DNA of 64,000 nucleotides, from NCBI RefSeq assembly GCF_031759225.1, contig NZ_CP134494.1:2602501-2666500 (forward strand), written 5' to 3'. This document shows, piece after piece, positions 7,877 to 16,662 of this stretch. This DNA comes from Mesobacillus jeotgali (GTDB taxonomy: Bacteria; Bacillota; Bacilli; Bacillales; Cytobacillaceae). The notes beneath the pieces were generated by a model that did no database searches, had not been told where the DNA came from, and saw only the letters and a program-made list of their open reading frames with translations. Position numbers and translations under genes: made by a program. Numbering within the stretch: the stretch's first letter is position 1; every line of letters begins with the position of its first letter.

Positions 7877-8824
7877 TTAAATGCTGATATCCCTCTTTTG
7901 GAAAAAGAAAAAGGTGAGCATCATAAATATTGCGTAATATACAGCCAGTATGGAGAGCGATACCGGTAATGTTATATCTTCAAGGATTCGATCCTGTAAT
8001 GCGTAGACCGTCAAATCCAGATGTGGGAAAATCAAGAATTTTGCCCATGTGTATTTGTCAGCTAGCATCAGGATGATACCTCCAAGCGTTGAGGAAAAGA
8101 AGAGAACGAAAATCCCTATTCCAACCGCCAGAGCCTGGCTTTTAAATAAGGTTGACAGCATAAATGCTATCGTCATGACGATAAGCAAACTTGGAATGAA
8201 GTAAAGCATTTTTAACATGAATTGTGTACCGACAATAGCAACCTTTCTTCCTTCAAGTGTGATTTCAAATATCTTCATATTAAAATCACCACTGCCAAAT
8301 AAGATCAACCCAATGATAAACCCGGATACAATCAGTGTTAGAACCAACAATAATGCATAAATGATGACAGCTATGTACTTTGAGAGCAGGATTCGCCATC
8401 TTTGATGCGGACGAATCAATAGCTGCTTGATTGTTCCATCAGAAAATTCTGCTGCGACATTGGCACTGCCGACAACCACCACAAACAAGGTGACAAGTGA
8501 GCTGACACCTACAACCACGTCATTCATGAAGTGCCAGTTTGTTTTTTCATTTGGGTTTATATCTTGATCAAGAAATTGCTGTGTCTGTTCAATTTGGTTC
8601 TGAATCATTTTCTTCTCATCATCAGAGGCGGCGGCTTCCATCTGATTTTCAAGCATTGTAATCTCCGCCTGGGTGTCCTGTCTCCAATTCGGATTTGGAT
8701 CCGCACTGAACTTCATATAAATAATTCCGGCAATTAAAACTGCCATCACGATAATGACCATATATATCCAGCTAGCCATTTTGCCGAATATCTTCATCAG
8801 TTCATTTTGAATTAAAGGAATCAT
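7877..8824 (-). CDS. ABC-2 type transporter permease
   Basis: The 315-residue membrane protein has a first membrane helix at about 18-38 and then a roughly 70-residue hydrophilic, helical extracytoplasmic loop rich in Glu/Gln. About five further helices follow, with the F-S-D-G-T-I-K-Q-L-L-I-R-P motif typical of ABC-2 permeases between the second and third. Its start overlaps the stop of the ATPase gene by 4 nt, so the two are translationally coupled and form one exporter. Paired systems of this BcrAB/YhcHI type export peptides or antibiotics or act as stress pumps; the substrate is unknown. Confidence 0.88.
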   Translation of the reverse strand: MIPLIQNELMKIFGKMASWIYMVIIVMAVLIAGIIYMKFSADPNPNWRQDTQAEITMLENQMEAAASDDEKKMIQNQIEQTQQFLDQDINPNEKTNWHFMNDVVVGVSSLVTLFVVVVGSANVAAEFSDGTIKQLLIRPHQRWRILLSKYIAVIIYALLLVLTLIVSGFIIGLILFGSGDFNMKIFEITLEGRKVAIVGTQFMLKMLYFIPSLLIVMTIAFMLSTLFKSQALAVGIGIFVLFFSSTLGGIILMLADKYTWAKFLIFPHLDLTVYALQDRILEDITLPVSLSILAVYYAIFMMLTFFFFQKRDISI

Positions 8825-9762
8825 ACCATCTGCTCCTTTTTGTCTTTATTGGTGATTTCCAGGAATCGATCTTCCAGTGTAGCTTTCACATTTAATATTT
8901 CGTAAACATCGATATCATTTTGAACAAACAGCTTGTTGATCATTGGAATTTGTTCTTTGCGGGCTGATAAGGTCATTCGATTGCCTTTACTTGATGTTAC
9001 TTTTACATCAGTCATTTGTTCTTCCAGAAGCTTGGAAGCAAGACCAGGATTCGAAAGTTCCATTTCTATCGTTTTTACATCTATGGTTTCTGATGTTTCA
9101 TGCTCATGCATAGAAGAAATATGTATTAATTTTCCCTTTTCGATGATGGCAAATCGATCGCACATGAGCTGCATTTCTGACAATAAATGAGAAGAAACTA
9201 AAACAGATGTCCCCTGGCTTGCGAGTAAGCGCAAGTAATCCCTGAACTCACGAATACCCTGAGGGTCAAGTCCATTAGTAGGTTCATCCAGAATTAGAAT
9301 TGAGGGCTTATGTAAAATCGCTTGTGCCACTCCCAGGCGCTGCCGCATTCCCAATGAATAAGTGCGGACTTTATCATGGATTGCATTTTCAAGTCCTACC
9401 AACTTGGTCACTTCGTTTAGCCGCTCTTCCGTAATTTCACTTAAAGCCATACGAGCATAATGCCTGAGGTTTTTGTATCCACTAAGGTATTTGTAGAATT
9501 CAGGATTTTCAACAATGGCCCCTAATTCATTCATTGCTTCTGTAAAAGAATCATCCAAATCATGTCCATTTACAAGGACAGTTCCTCCAGTACGATTGAT
9601 CAGGCTGACAATCATCCGGATAATGGTTGTTTTGCCGGCACCATTAGGACCAAGCAGACCGAATATTTCTCCCCGTTCCACTTGAAAACTTACGTCATCA
9701 ACGATTGTTTTTTTACCAATCGTCTTAGTCAGCTCCTTTACCTCGAGGGCAAATTGCGACAT
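8821..9762 (-). CDS. ABC transporter ATP-binding protein, BcrA type
   Basis: This 313-residue ATPase has Walker A G-P-N-G-A-G-K-T-T near residue 38, the signature Y-S-L-G-M-R-Q-R-L-G, Walker B S-I-L-I-L-D-E-P and the H-loop S-S-H-L-L. A C-terminal extension of about 80 residues is usual for the drug-resistance (BcrA/NatA) subfamily. It is the first gene of a two-gene operon with the permease and drives its transport. The gene after next upstream is uppP, which confers bacitracin tolerance, so a cell-wall-antibiotic role is possible but only inferred. Confidence 0.92.
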   Translation of the reverse strand: MSQFALEVKELTKTIGKKTIVDDVSFQVERGEIFGLLGPNGAGKTTIIRMIVSLINRTGGTVLVNGHDLDDSFTEAMNELGAIVENPEFYKYLSGYKNLRHYARMALSEITEERLNEVTKLVGLENAIHDKVRTYSLGMRQRLGVAQAILHKPSILILDEPTNGLDPQGIREFRDYLRLLASQGTSVLVSSHLLSEMQLMCDRFAIIEKGKLIHISSMHEHETSETIDVKTIEMELSNPGLASKLLEEQMTDVKVTSSKGNRMTLSARKEQIPMINKLFVQNDIDVYEILNVKATLEDRFLEITNKDKKEQMV

Positions 9763-9972
9763 AGAATCTCCTCATTTCCTAAAAAATTATATAAAGTGGC
9801 TTCACAAAGAATAATACGATGAAAATTGTAAAAAGTTACAAAAAAAGCAAAAAAAGATTTATTTGCTTCACTCATTTTGTCTGATGTATATTGCTATTTG
9901 ATAATACAAACGCTATAGATGATGTTCTTTCGAATATCAGACGTTTCAAAAATCCATTCCTGAGGTGATTGT

Positions 9973-10125
9973 ATGAGTTACAAAGATCATTTGGATCCGC
10001 ACTCAGAACTTTTCCACCACCCTTGGACCAGGCGCAAGCGCTTAAATTCTCAAGTGAATGGCCAGACTCAGGTCACGAAGAACACCATTCTTGCAAGAGG
10101 GAACGCGAAAGCCCACCGCTGGTAA
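9973..10125 (+). CDS. small basic protein, 50 aa, unknown
   Basis: An ATG at 9973 follows GAGGTGATTGT and opens a 50-codon frame that ends shortly before a strong terminator, giving a complete small transcription unit. The product is hydrophilic and basic, rich in His, Arg and Asn, with H-P-W-T-R-R-K-R in the middle and no membrane segment or Cys. The signals support expression. I do not recognise the family. Confidence 0.55.
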   Translation: MSYKDHLDPHSELFHHPWTRRKRLNSQVNGQTQVTKNTILARGNAKAHRW

Positions 10126-10142
10126 AGGATATTTGTAAACGT

Positions 10143-10181
10143 AAAAAAGGAAAAGGCTCTTGATGGCCTTTTCCTTTTTAA
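10143..10181. terminator. bidirectional terminator between the small ORF and uppP
   Basis: AAAAAGGAAAAGGC and GGCCTTTTCCTTTTT form a long stem with T runs on both strands; it serves both converging genes. Confidence 0.85.
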
Positions 10182-10182
10182 A

Positions 10183-11010
10183 CTAAAGAAAAATAAAGTA
10201 AATGATCCCTGCCAAAACAATACGATAGATTGCGAATGGCATTAATTTGATTTTATTGATTAGCTTCAAAAAGAATCTGATGAAAATCAACGCGAACACG
10301 AATGCGCTGATAAAACCTACCGTGAAAAATGGCAATGCATCAATCGTGAAGTATTCCCAGTTTTTCAGCAGGGAAATCCCACTTGCACCAAGCATGATTG
10401 GAACCGCCATAATGAAAGTGAAATCTGAGGCCGCACGATGGCTCATACCGAGAAGTACTCCTCCCGCTATGGTTGAACCGGATCTTGAGAATCCTGGCCA
10501 TAATCCAAGACACTGGAACAAACCTACTCCAAATGCCTGTTTATAGCTGATTTGATCAACATCTTCGGTCTTAAGTGTTTTGGGTTGTAAGCGGTCAGCG
10601 ATTATTAACAGGAATGCTCCGACTACTAATCCAAAGATGACGGTTTCTACCGAAAATAGATGTTCATCGATATAGTCCTCCAATAAAACGCCAGTCACCC
10701 CTGCAGGAATCAACCCTACAATAACTTTAGGCAAACTCAGTCTGCCCTTGGAATCCGCGATTGAAACACCCTTTTCCATGCCTAACAGGTTAATGAATCG
10801 ATCTTTGAAAACAATGACCACAGCTAAAATAGATCCCAATTGAATAACTACTTTAAAAGTATTGGCAACAGGCTCTGTAAACAATTGTTTAGAGTGCAAT
10901 AACAGGTCATCGACAATAATCATATGACCAGTAGACGATACAGGTGCAAATTCAGTTAATCCTTCTACTAAACCGAGTATAAATGCCACAATTAATTCCC
11001 AAATATTCAT
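10183..11010 (-). CDS. uppP: undecaprenyl-diphosphatase
   Basis: UppP (BacA) removes one phosphate from undecaprenyl pyrophosphate on the outer face of the membrane, recycling the lipid carrier for wall synthesis; extra copies give bacitracin resistance. The 275-residue polytopic protein has both family motifs: E-G-L-T-E-F-A-P-V-S-S-T-G-H (residues 16-29) and P-G-F-S-R-S-G-S-T near residue 172. It is transcribed alone, ending in a shared terminator. The BcrA-type exporter genes lie about 400 nt downstream on the same strand. Confidence 0.95.
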   Translation of the reverse strand: MNIWELIVAFILGLVEGLTEFAPVSSTGHMIIVDDLLLHSKQLFTEPVANTFKVVIQLGSILAVVIVFKDRFINLLGMEKGVSIADSKGRLSLPKVIVGLIPAGVTGVLLEDYIDEHLFSVETVIFGLVVGAFLLIIADRLQPKTLKTEDVDQISYKQAFGVGLFQCLGLWPGFSRSGSTIAGGVLLGMSHRAASDFTFIMAVPIMLGASGISLLKNWEYFTIDALPFFTVGFISAFVFALIFIRFFLKLINKIKLMPFAIYRIVLAGIIYFIFL

Positions 11011-11124
11011 GAAGTAGTCTTGCTCCTTTAATAATTAAATTTAAGTACTTGTCTCACATTATTTCGAAAAACAACAAAAGCAAATGTACTTATTAATTTT
11101 TATCTTTAATTGGACATTTAGTCA

Positions 11125-11153
11125 ATAAAAAAAGCAGCATCAAGAGCTGCTTT
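11125..11153 (-). terminator. terminator overlapping the gtrA stop
   Basis: On the minus strand AGCAGC, a 7-nt loop and GCTGCT are followed by a T run; the stem begins inside the last codons of the GtrA-family gene. Confidence 0.75.
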
Positions 11154-11634
11154 CAGTGTGAGGCTTGAAAACAAAGGATTTTTGGCCAGCATAGTTAGAG
11201 AATGTGTAGATGATTGAACCTAAGAGGATTGCGATATTGTCTGAATCGATATAAAATTGCCCAATTGAAAAGGAGTCCATTGAACCTGTAATCAGCCGGC
11301 TGATTGAAAAAGAAAATATATAACAAAAGAGAACAACTGCAGTAAATCTCGGTAACCCCACCAGAATGGGAACCTTGCTTTTAAATGTAAAAGTTCTATT
11401 CATTAAAAAGCTGACTATAGCGCCGACTGTATTTCCGGTGAATGTGGCGTACCAAAACGGCCATTCCAGCCCATTTTTCAGAAAAAGCATAAAACCCATT
11501 CCTACAATGGTATTCAATAAACCGACCAGCAAAAATTTAATGACTTCCTGAGAGCTTACAGACCCAAGTCCAATTTTTTGCGCCAGCTGGTTAGTTATTC
11601 TCAGATAGCTTCCGAGTTTCACTGATTGGCTCAT
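11140..11634 (-). CDS. GtrA-family membrane protein
   Basis: The 164-residue protein has four membrane helices and the GtrA pattern: F-L-L-V-G-L-L-N-T near residue 31, then N-T-V-G-A-I-V-S-F-L-M-N-R-T-F-T-F. GtrA proteins are thought to flip or present polyprenyl-linked sugars during glycosylation of wall polymers. AAGGAG lies before the ATG. The gene overlaps the end of the upstream glycosyltransferase gene by 44 nt, so they are coupled, which fits the common GtrA plus family-2 glycosyltransferase pairing. Confidence 0.9.
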   Translation of the reverse strand: MSQSVKLGSYLRITNQLAQKIGLGSVSSQEVIKFLLVGLLNTIVGMGFMLFLKNGLEWPFWYATFTGNTVGAIVSFLMNRTFTFKSKVPILVGLPRFTAVVLFCYIFSFSISRLITGSMDSFSIGQFYIDSDNIAILLGSIIYTFSNYAGQKSFVFKPHTESSS

Positions 11635-12625
11635 AATCTGCTCCTTCCATGTTAATCAGCTTTCTCGACACTGGCAGATTAAACAGATCTACATCGACAA
11701 TATATTTCGGGCGCCGCTTAGTTTCTTTGTAAATTTTCCCTATATACTCTCCAACCAAACCAAGCGCAATCAGCTGCAGGCCTCCGATAAGCCAAATAGA
11801 AGTTATTAAGGAAGTCCACCCAAGCTCTGTGTTCCCAAAAAGCTTCAATGTGAGAAAATAAAGACCGAATAAAAGGCTTACGAAAAAGGAAAGACATCCT
11901 ATAAGCATCACAAATCTGATCGGTGTCACTGAAAATGAAGTGATGCCATCGAAGGCGAAAGCCAGCATTTTCTTCAATGGGTACTTCGTTTCCCCAGCGA
12001 GGCGTTCTCTTCTTTCGTAACAAACTGAAGTTGAGTTAAAACCGATTAAGGGGACAATTCCACGCAGAAACATATTGCTTTCCGCAAAATGCTCCAATTC
12101 ATCTACAGCCCTCTTGCTCATCAACCGAAAATCTGCATGGTTGAAGACTAGTTTGACTCCCAGCTTGTCCATCAGTTTATAAAATCCTTCCGCAGTAAAA
12201 CGTTTGAAGAATGTGTCACTCTCCCTGCTGCTTCTCACACCGTATATAACTTCGTAACCCTCGTTGTACTTTTTAACCATCTCGTTAATAGCATGAATGT
12301 CATCTTGCAGGTCAGCGTCAATGGTTACCATGCAATCGGACGCCTCTTTTGCAGAAAAGAGTCCGGCAAGCAAGGCGTTTTGGTGTCCGGCATTCCTTGA
12401 TAACTTAAGGCCTTTTACCATTTCATTGTTCAAGCTTGCTTTGTAAATCAAGTGCCAGGTCCTATCCTTGCTTCCATCATCGACAAATAAAACTTTACTT
12501 TTTTCTGATACCAAATTTTGCTTGATCAGTTCACTGAGCTTAGCAGTCAACTGATCAATTGTCACTTCCAGAACTTCCTCTTCATTATAACAAGGTACGA
12601 TAATTGTAAAGATTGGCAAATTCAT
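11591..12625 (-). CDS. family 2 glycosyltransferase (YkoT/GtrB type)
   Basis: The 344-residue enzyme opens with an I-I-V-P-C-Y-N-E-E-E GT-A fold and has V-D-D-G-S-K-D and T-I-D-A-D-L-Q-D (the metal-binding D-x-D), as in polyprenyl-phosphate glycosyltransferases. Two C-terminal membrane helices (about 230-300) anchor it. It probably transfers a sugar from a nucleotide donor to undecaprenyl phosphate. AGGAGG precedes the ATG. It sits between a DUF6044 membrane protein and a GtrA protein, matching ykoT next to ykoS in B. subtilis, and likely decorates teichoic acid or another wall polymer. Confidence 0.9.
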   Translation of the reverse strand: MNLPIFTIIVPCYNEEEVLEVTIDQLTAKLSELIKQNLVSEKSKVLFVDDGSKDRTWHLIYKASLNNEMVKGLKLSRNAGHQNALLAGLFSAKEASDCMVTIDADLQDDIHAINEMVKKYNEGYEVIYGVRSSRESDTFFKRFTAEGFYKLMDKLGVKLVFNHADFRLMSKRAVDELEHFAESNMFLRGIVPLIGFNSTSVCYERRERLAGETKYPLKKMLAFAFDGITSFSVTPIRFVMLIGCLSFFVSLLFGLYFLTLKLFGNTELGWTSLITSIWLIGGLQLIALGLVGEYIGKIYKETKRRPKYIVDVDLFNLPVSRKLINMEGADYEPISETRKLSENN

Positions 12626-12643
12626 CTGTTAGCCTCCTTGGTG

Positions 12644-14314
12644 TCATAAAGCTTCATAGAGGTAAATTTTCCAGGCACTTTCCTTAGAGTCAAAGACTTT
12701 ATCCAGCTTCAGGTTGTTTTCTGATGCGTTATCAATTGGAACTGAAGAAAAGATAAATTCCCCGCCCATTTCTTTAAACTGCTCTATATTCACATCAATA
12801 TTTTGAATTCTTCTCTTTGTCGTTTTCTTAAACATATAATGCTTACCCAATTCATCGGTAAAAAGATAACAGCGTCCGCCCCATTCATCAAAGTAGATCC
12901 GGATCCTCTTATTCTTTTCAAGTTCATTTTCGATAATCTTCCTGAACTGTTCTTTATAACTCAGGGGGTAAAAATTGTTGTAGGTATCCAGCGTGTAAAA
13001 TCCATTATATTGAGCGATTGCTGGATGCAAGCCTATACTGGCTACACGATATTGATGTTGAGGTTTTTCAATGTGATTTTTGATAGCTTCAAATTGTTCT
13101 ACTGCGTAAAATTCCCCGACACTGGGCTTTTTGCGGTGCACGATTTCTTCATTCGAGAACAAAAGCAGGATAATTTGGGCAGCAGTTAACCAGGGCACAG
13201 TTTTCTGCAATACTTTTTCATTCCATAGAATCTTCAGGCCAATGGCAAACAGTATGTACAAGACTAATGGACGCAAAAAGTGAAACCGGGCAAAATTAAA
13301 TGTATCCAAGAAGTGGAATCTTTCAGTTAATGGAAGCCAGCCTTTATAAAACCAAAATGCATACCAGGCAGATAATACAAAGTTAAGGATGAACAGAATC
13401 ACAAAGCTCCGTTCTTTCTTCCACTTTTTATGCTTCCAAATAAGAATCATTGCTGCCACTATGACTGGCAGTATTATAAAAGTATGTACAGTCATTACAT
13501 GTGTGTGTCCAAGGAAGAAATTTTTGAAGGTAAGCCTGACAGAATGCCAGAACGACAGGCGTGCGTGAAAGTATTCATCTCTGCTATTCGGTTCCCCATC
13601 AAATAAGAAAGAGTATACCAGTCTGTAATCAGTGACTAAATACACAGCTGTCATATACGCTATCGCTAAAAAGAACCCCCAATTCCATCCTTTTCTGCGA
13701 ATGACATCATAAAGCCAGAGGATTCCCATTGCAGTGAGGAAAAAGAAAAAACCCAATACAATACTTGAGTAAAATGGCAAGAGTGTAAGCACAAGAAAAT
13801 GCGACCAGGAAACCATCCCCTTCCTGATATGCAAAAAAGCCCAGAGTGCAAGGGGCATACCCAAGGTACTGAGCATCCCGGACGGCCAAAAAGGAGTAAG
13901 GGCAAATGCAAGAGCTGTGCCGACACGAATCAGGCTTTTATCTTCTCCTTTAATAAAATGATCCTTCAAAACTAAATACATACCCAGGAAAGCTATAAAC
14001 CTGGTGATTCCCTGGCTTATTCCATATGCAACCATTGTCGGGAACAAAGCATACAGCCATACAATCAGGCTAAACTCGGTTCCAAGCGCATTCCTCGGCA
14101 ACCCATTGATGATTTGAGGTATCCTGGAATCTGTAGAACCGGTTAGCTGTCCACTTTCAGCAAGCACCTTGTACCAGGCCAAATTTGAGTCAAGATTGTC
14201 ATGGACCCGGATGTGGGCATCGTCTCCTAATATAAAATAAGGGGATAGGAAGAGTGAAATCACAATGAGAGAAAGTATGATGAGTTTTCGCTCTTTATCC
14301 TGTAAGTAAGACAA
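12644..14314 (-). CDS. polytopic membrane protein, YkoS/DUF6044 family
   Basis: The 556-residue protein has about a dozen membrane helices. After the first comes an extracytoplasmic loop with D-D-A-H-I-R-V-H-D-N-L-D-S-N, an acidic motif typical of the GT-C (YfhO/YkoS) fold. A soluble C-terminal part of about 130 residues follows. GT-C proteins use polyprenyl-phosphate sugars to glycosylate substrates outside the membrane. The start is probably TTG behind GAGGTG. It precedes the glycosyltransferase by 18 nt, so DUF6044, GT2 and GtrA look like one glycosylation operon. The acceptor is not known. Confidence 0.82.
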   Translation of the reverse strand: MSYLQDKERKLIILSLIVISLFLSPYFILGDDAHIRVHDNLDSNLAWYKVLAESGQLTGSTDSRIPQIINGLPRNALGTEFSLIVWLYALFPTMVAYGISQGITRFIAFLGMYLVLKDHFIKGEDKSLIRVGTALAFALTPFWPSGMLSTLGMPLALWAFLHIRKGMVSWSHFLVLTLLPFYSSIVLGFFFFLTAMGILWLYDVIRRKGWNWGFFLAIAYMTAVYLVTDYRLVYSFLFDGEPNSRDEYFHARLSFWHSVRLTFKNFFLGHTHVMTVHTFIILPVIVAAMILIWKHKKWKKERSFVILFILNFVLSAWYAFWFYKGWLPLTERFHFLDTFNFARFHFLRPLVLYILFAIGLKILWNEKVLQKTVPWLTAAQIILLLFSNEEIVHRKKPSVGEFYAVEQFEAIKNHIEKPQHQYRVASIGLHPAIAQYNGFYTLDTYNNFYPLSYKEQFRKIIENELEKNKRIRIYFDEWGGRCYLFTDELGKHYMFKKTTKRRIQNIDVNIEQFKEMGGEFIFSSVPIDNASENNLKLDKVFDSKESAWKIYLYEAL

Positions 14315-14422
14315 ATCACATTACACCTCAAATTTCATATTTGCTTCAATTAATATTAAGATTTGCACATTTTTTGAAACTATTCCCTAAATTGCCAGCC
14401 AATCCACAAGTGCATATTAACT

Positions 14423-14926
14423 CTATATAAGCTGATAATCAAAGATCAATAAATAAAAGAGAACAAAGAACACCGAAAGAATTAAGGCAACCAAAGGCTT
14501 CTTGTAGTGAAGCCTGAGCATTGGATACATCGTACTATAGAAAAAAACTTCCCAACCCATTGACCAGCCATGGGCAAATTTAATGGCCCCTATTTTAAAC
14601 GCGATGGTCTCGATCAAAACAGACAAAGATATCCATTTAATGTAATGAGAAATTGTTTTGGTTCTGCCTTCTGGATAGTTCCCCAGAAAGAGGATGATCA
14701 TGCTAGGGTAAAAAATGAAGGTATACAGTGTTTCAGTGACAAATAGACTGATGAAGTTTCTTTCAAACTGCCATAAGTGTTTGTTGCCGATATAAGATAT
14801 GTACTCATAGAAGCAGCTAAACAAGGCCCAATAATAAAAAGTAGGCAGAAATTCCTTCCATTTTTCCCACTTTCCCATTCCAATTGACAAAGAGACGCCA
14901 CCTAAAATAACTAAAGCATGGAACAA
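14423..14926 (-). CDS. CBO0543-family membrane protein
   Basis: The 167-residue protein has about five membrane helices and the family pattern W-x-E near residue 20, Y-P-x-x-x-I-x-L-F-L in the middle and W-S-M-G-W-E-V-F-F-Y near residue 140. A TTG behind GGGAGGG is the likely start. It lies 108 nt before the DUF6044 gene on the same strand and may share its transcript. The family is widespread in Bacillaceae without a known function; a relative is encoded at 35689..36156. Confidence 0.75.
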   Translation of the reverse strand: MFHALVILGGVSLSIGMGKWEKWKEFLPTFYYWALFSCFYEYISYIGNKHLWQFERNFISLFVTETLYTFIFYPSMIILFLGNYPEGRTKTISHYIKWISLSVLIETIAFKIGAIKFAHGWSMGWEVFFYSTMYPMLRLHYKKPLVALILSVFFVLFYLLIFDYQLI

Positions 14927-15055
14927 ACTCTTCCCTCCCTTTTAACCCGCCACTTGCACCTTCTATTGATTCCCTTTTCTTCAATCAAATGTATTTTCTA
15001 CTATTCAAAGGGTTTTATGTATGGAGGGACTCATCGAACATAGATCATATACATA

Positions 15056-15093
15056 ACAAAAAAGCTGTACTGGTGATAACCAGTACAGCTTTT
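15056..15093 (-). terminator. terminator after the MFS gene
   Basis: AAGCTGTACTGGT and ACCAGTACAGCTT form a 13-bp stem with a GATA loop and a T run on the minus strand. Confidence 0.9.
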
Positions 15094-16338
15094 CTATCCC
15101 TCTTCTGTTAAATTGTTCTCTGCGTCAATTATGAAAAGATCCTTCTTTGACTGCAGAAAAATGATCGACGTCAGGGCTACTGCGAGTAACAGTCCAATTG
15201 CAGAAAATGCGACCGTGACTGTTTGCAGTTTAACTGCTTCTGCTAAATAACCCAATAACAATGTTAACACGATTTGAACCATTGCCTGAAAGAAGGCAAA
15301 CGAACTGCTAAACCTCCCCATTAAGTCAACTGGTACATTGTTTTGGAAAAAAGTTGCGTATCCAGTAAAGGAAAATGGTGAAAAGAACCCGATAATGATG
15401 AAGCCGACCACAGCCAGTGGTACTGTTTCTGGAGATGCTAGATAAAACATTAAGTATCCAATTACCGACAGAAAAGACCCCATACCCAACAGCATTTTAA
15501 TTGAAAGGCGATTCGCCAGCGCTGATACTGCTAATGAACCAACAACATAACCAGCTCCAGTCAGGCTAACCAGTAATCCGTAATTCTTTTCGGATAATCC
15601 TATAACCTGTTGTATGAAGGTTACCTCCTGAGAATCGAGAGAAAAAGAAATTAAAGTAATGAATTGAAATATTAGAAAAATCACCATAAATCCTGATGCT
15701 GTTTTTCCAAAACTGATGACAGCTTTCCAATCCGCTGCGATCATTTTCATCGTAATCCGATCTCTAACTGTTTCATCGCTTAGCTTTTCATCCACATCCG
15801 GCAGGAAGTAAATAGCCAAAGCACATAAGAAAAATGTTACAGCATTAATATAAATACTTGTATTTATGCTTCCATACATAATCAACAATCCTGATACACT
15901 TGGTCCCACAAGCATTGCACCAGACGTTGCAAACGAAAAGAAGGAATTGAAACGTTTTCTTTTTTCAGGTGGAACAAGCTTTGTTATGTAAGTTTCTGAA
16001 GTGGGGCCAAAAAATGCCCCCGCTATATTTGTTAAGAACATAAGTATGTATATTGGAACAATGGTATTGAAAAATGGGATGATTGCAATGAATATCCCCC
16101 GCAGGATATCGATGTATATCATTAATCTTCGTTTATTGACACGATCAATTACGCTGCCCGCCCATGTATTTGTTAAAAGGATTGCCAATGGTCTAATGAT
16201 GAATAATCCAGCGATAGCAGCGGCAGAACCCGTTAATTTTAAAATTAATAAATTTATAGCTACAAAATATATCCAATTACCGATGTTTGAAACCCCAATT
16301 CCCAGAACTAAGAGTATGGGATTCTTCCAGCCTTTCAA
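15094..16338 (-). CDS. MFS exporter (macrolide-efflux-like)
   Basis: The 414-residue protein has about twelve membrane helices. Its loops match the MFS-3 (MefA/enterobactin-exporter-like) group: A-G-S-V-I-D-R-V-N-K-R-R-L-M after helix 2, and T-S-E-T-Y-I-T-K-L-V-P-P-E-K-R in helix 4. Such carriers expel drugs or siderophore-like molecules by proton antiport; the substrate cannot be read from sequence. The start is a TTG behind GGGAGGGG. It is a single-gene unit with its own terminator. Confidence 0.85.
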   Translation of the reverse strand: MKGWKNPILLVLGIGVSNIGNWIYFVAINLLILKLTGSAAAIAGLFIIRPLAILLTNTWAGSVIDRVNKRRLMIYIDILRGIFIAIIPFFNTIVPIYILMFLTNIAGAFFGPTSETYITKLVPPEKRKRFNSFFSFATSGAMLVGPSVSGLLIMYGSINTSIYINAVTFFLCALAIYFLPDVDEKLSDETVRDRITMKMIAADWKAVISFGKTASGFMVIFLIFQFITLISFSLDSQEVTFIQQVIGLSEKNYGLLVSLTGAGYVVGSLAVSALANRLSIKMLLGMGSFLSVIGYLMFYLASPETVPLAVVGFIIIGFFSPFSFTGYATFFQNNVPVDLMGRFSSSFAFFQAMVQIVLTLLLGYLAEAVKLQTVTVAFSAIGLLLAVALTSIIFLQSKKDLFIIDAENNLTEEG

Positions 16339-16662
16339 ACAGACCCCTCCCGTGTGCAGACTATGAATGCAAAAAAAATACTAAACTATTCTCTTTCCAT
16401 CCTATCTTCAACTTCCAAAAGTTTCAAGAAGCTATTTGAATGAATGCCAATTTTTTACTAAATCCTATAATCGTCACAATTTGTCCACAATAATTTTCCC
16501 AACAATTTTCCGGAAATAGGCTCTATACCCTCATTTACAAGCACTTTAAACATCTAGTCTATTATTTTCATGTATTTACCAGCCCGAGTCATACAATTTA
16601 CCCATTACTAACATAGGTATATTACTTATAATGGTATATAGAATTGATAAGGAGCTGAAACC
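16339..16662. other. divergent promoter region, MFS gene / FtsH-like gene
   Basis: The stretch is AT-rich with no ORF of note. On the right TATAAT (16627-16632) and AAGGAG lead into the FtsH-like gene, but the matching -35 is poor. No riboswitch or repeat was recognised. Confidence 0.45.
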
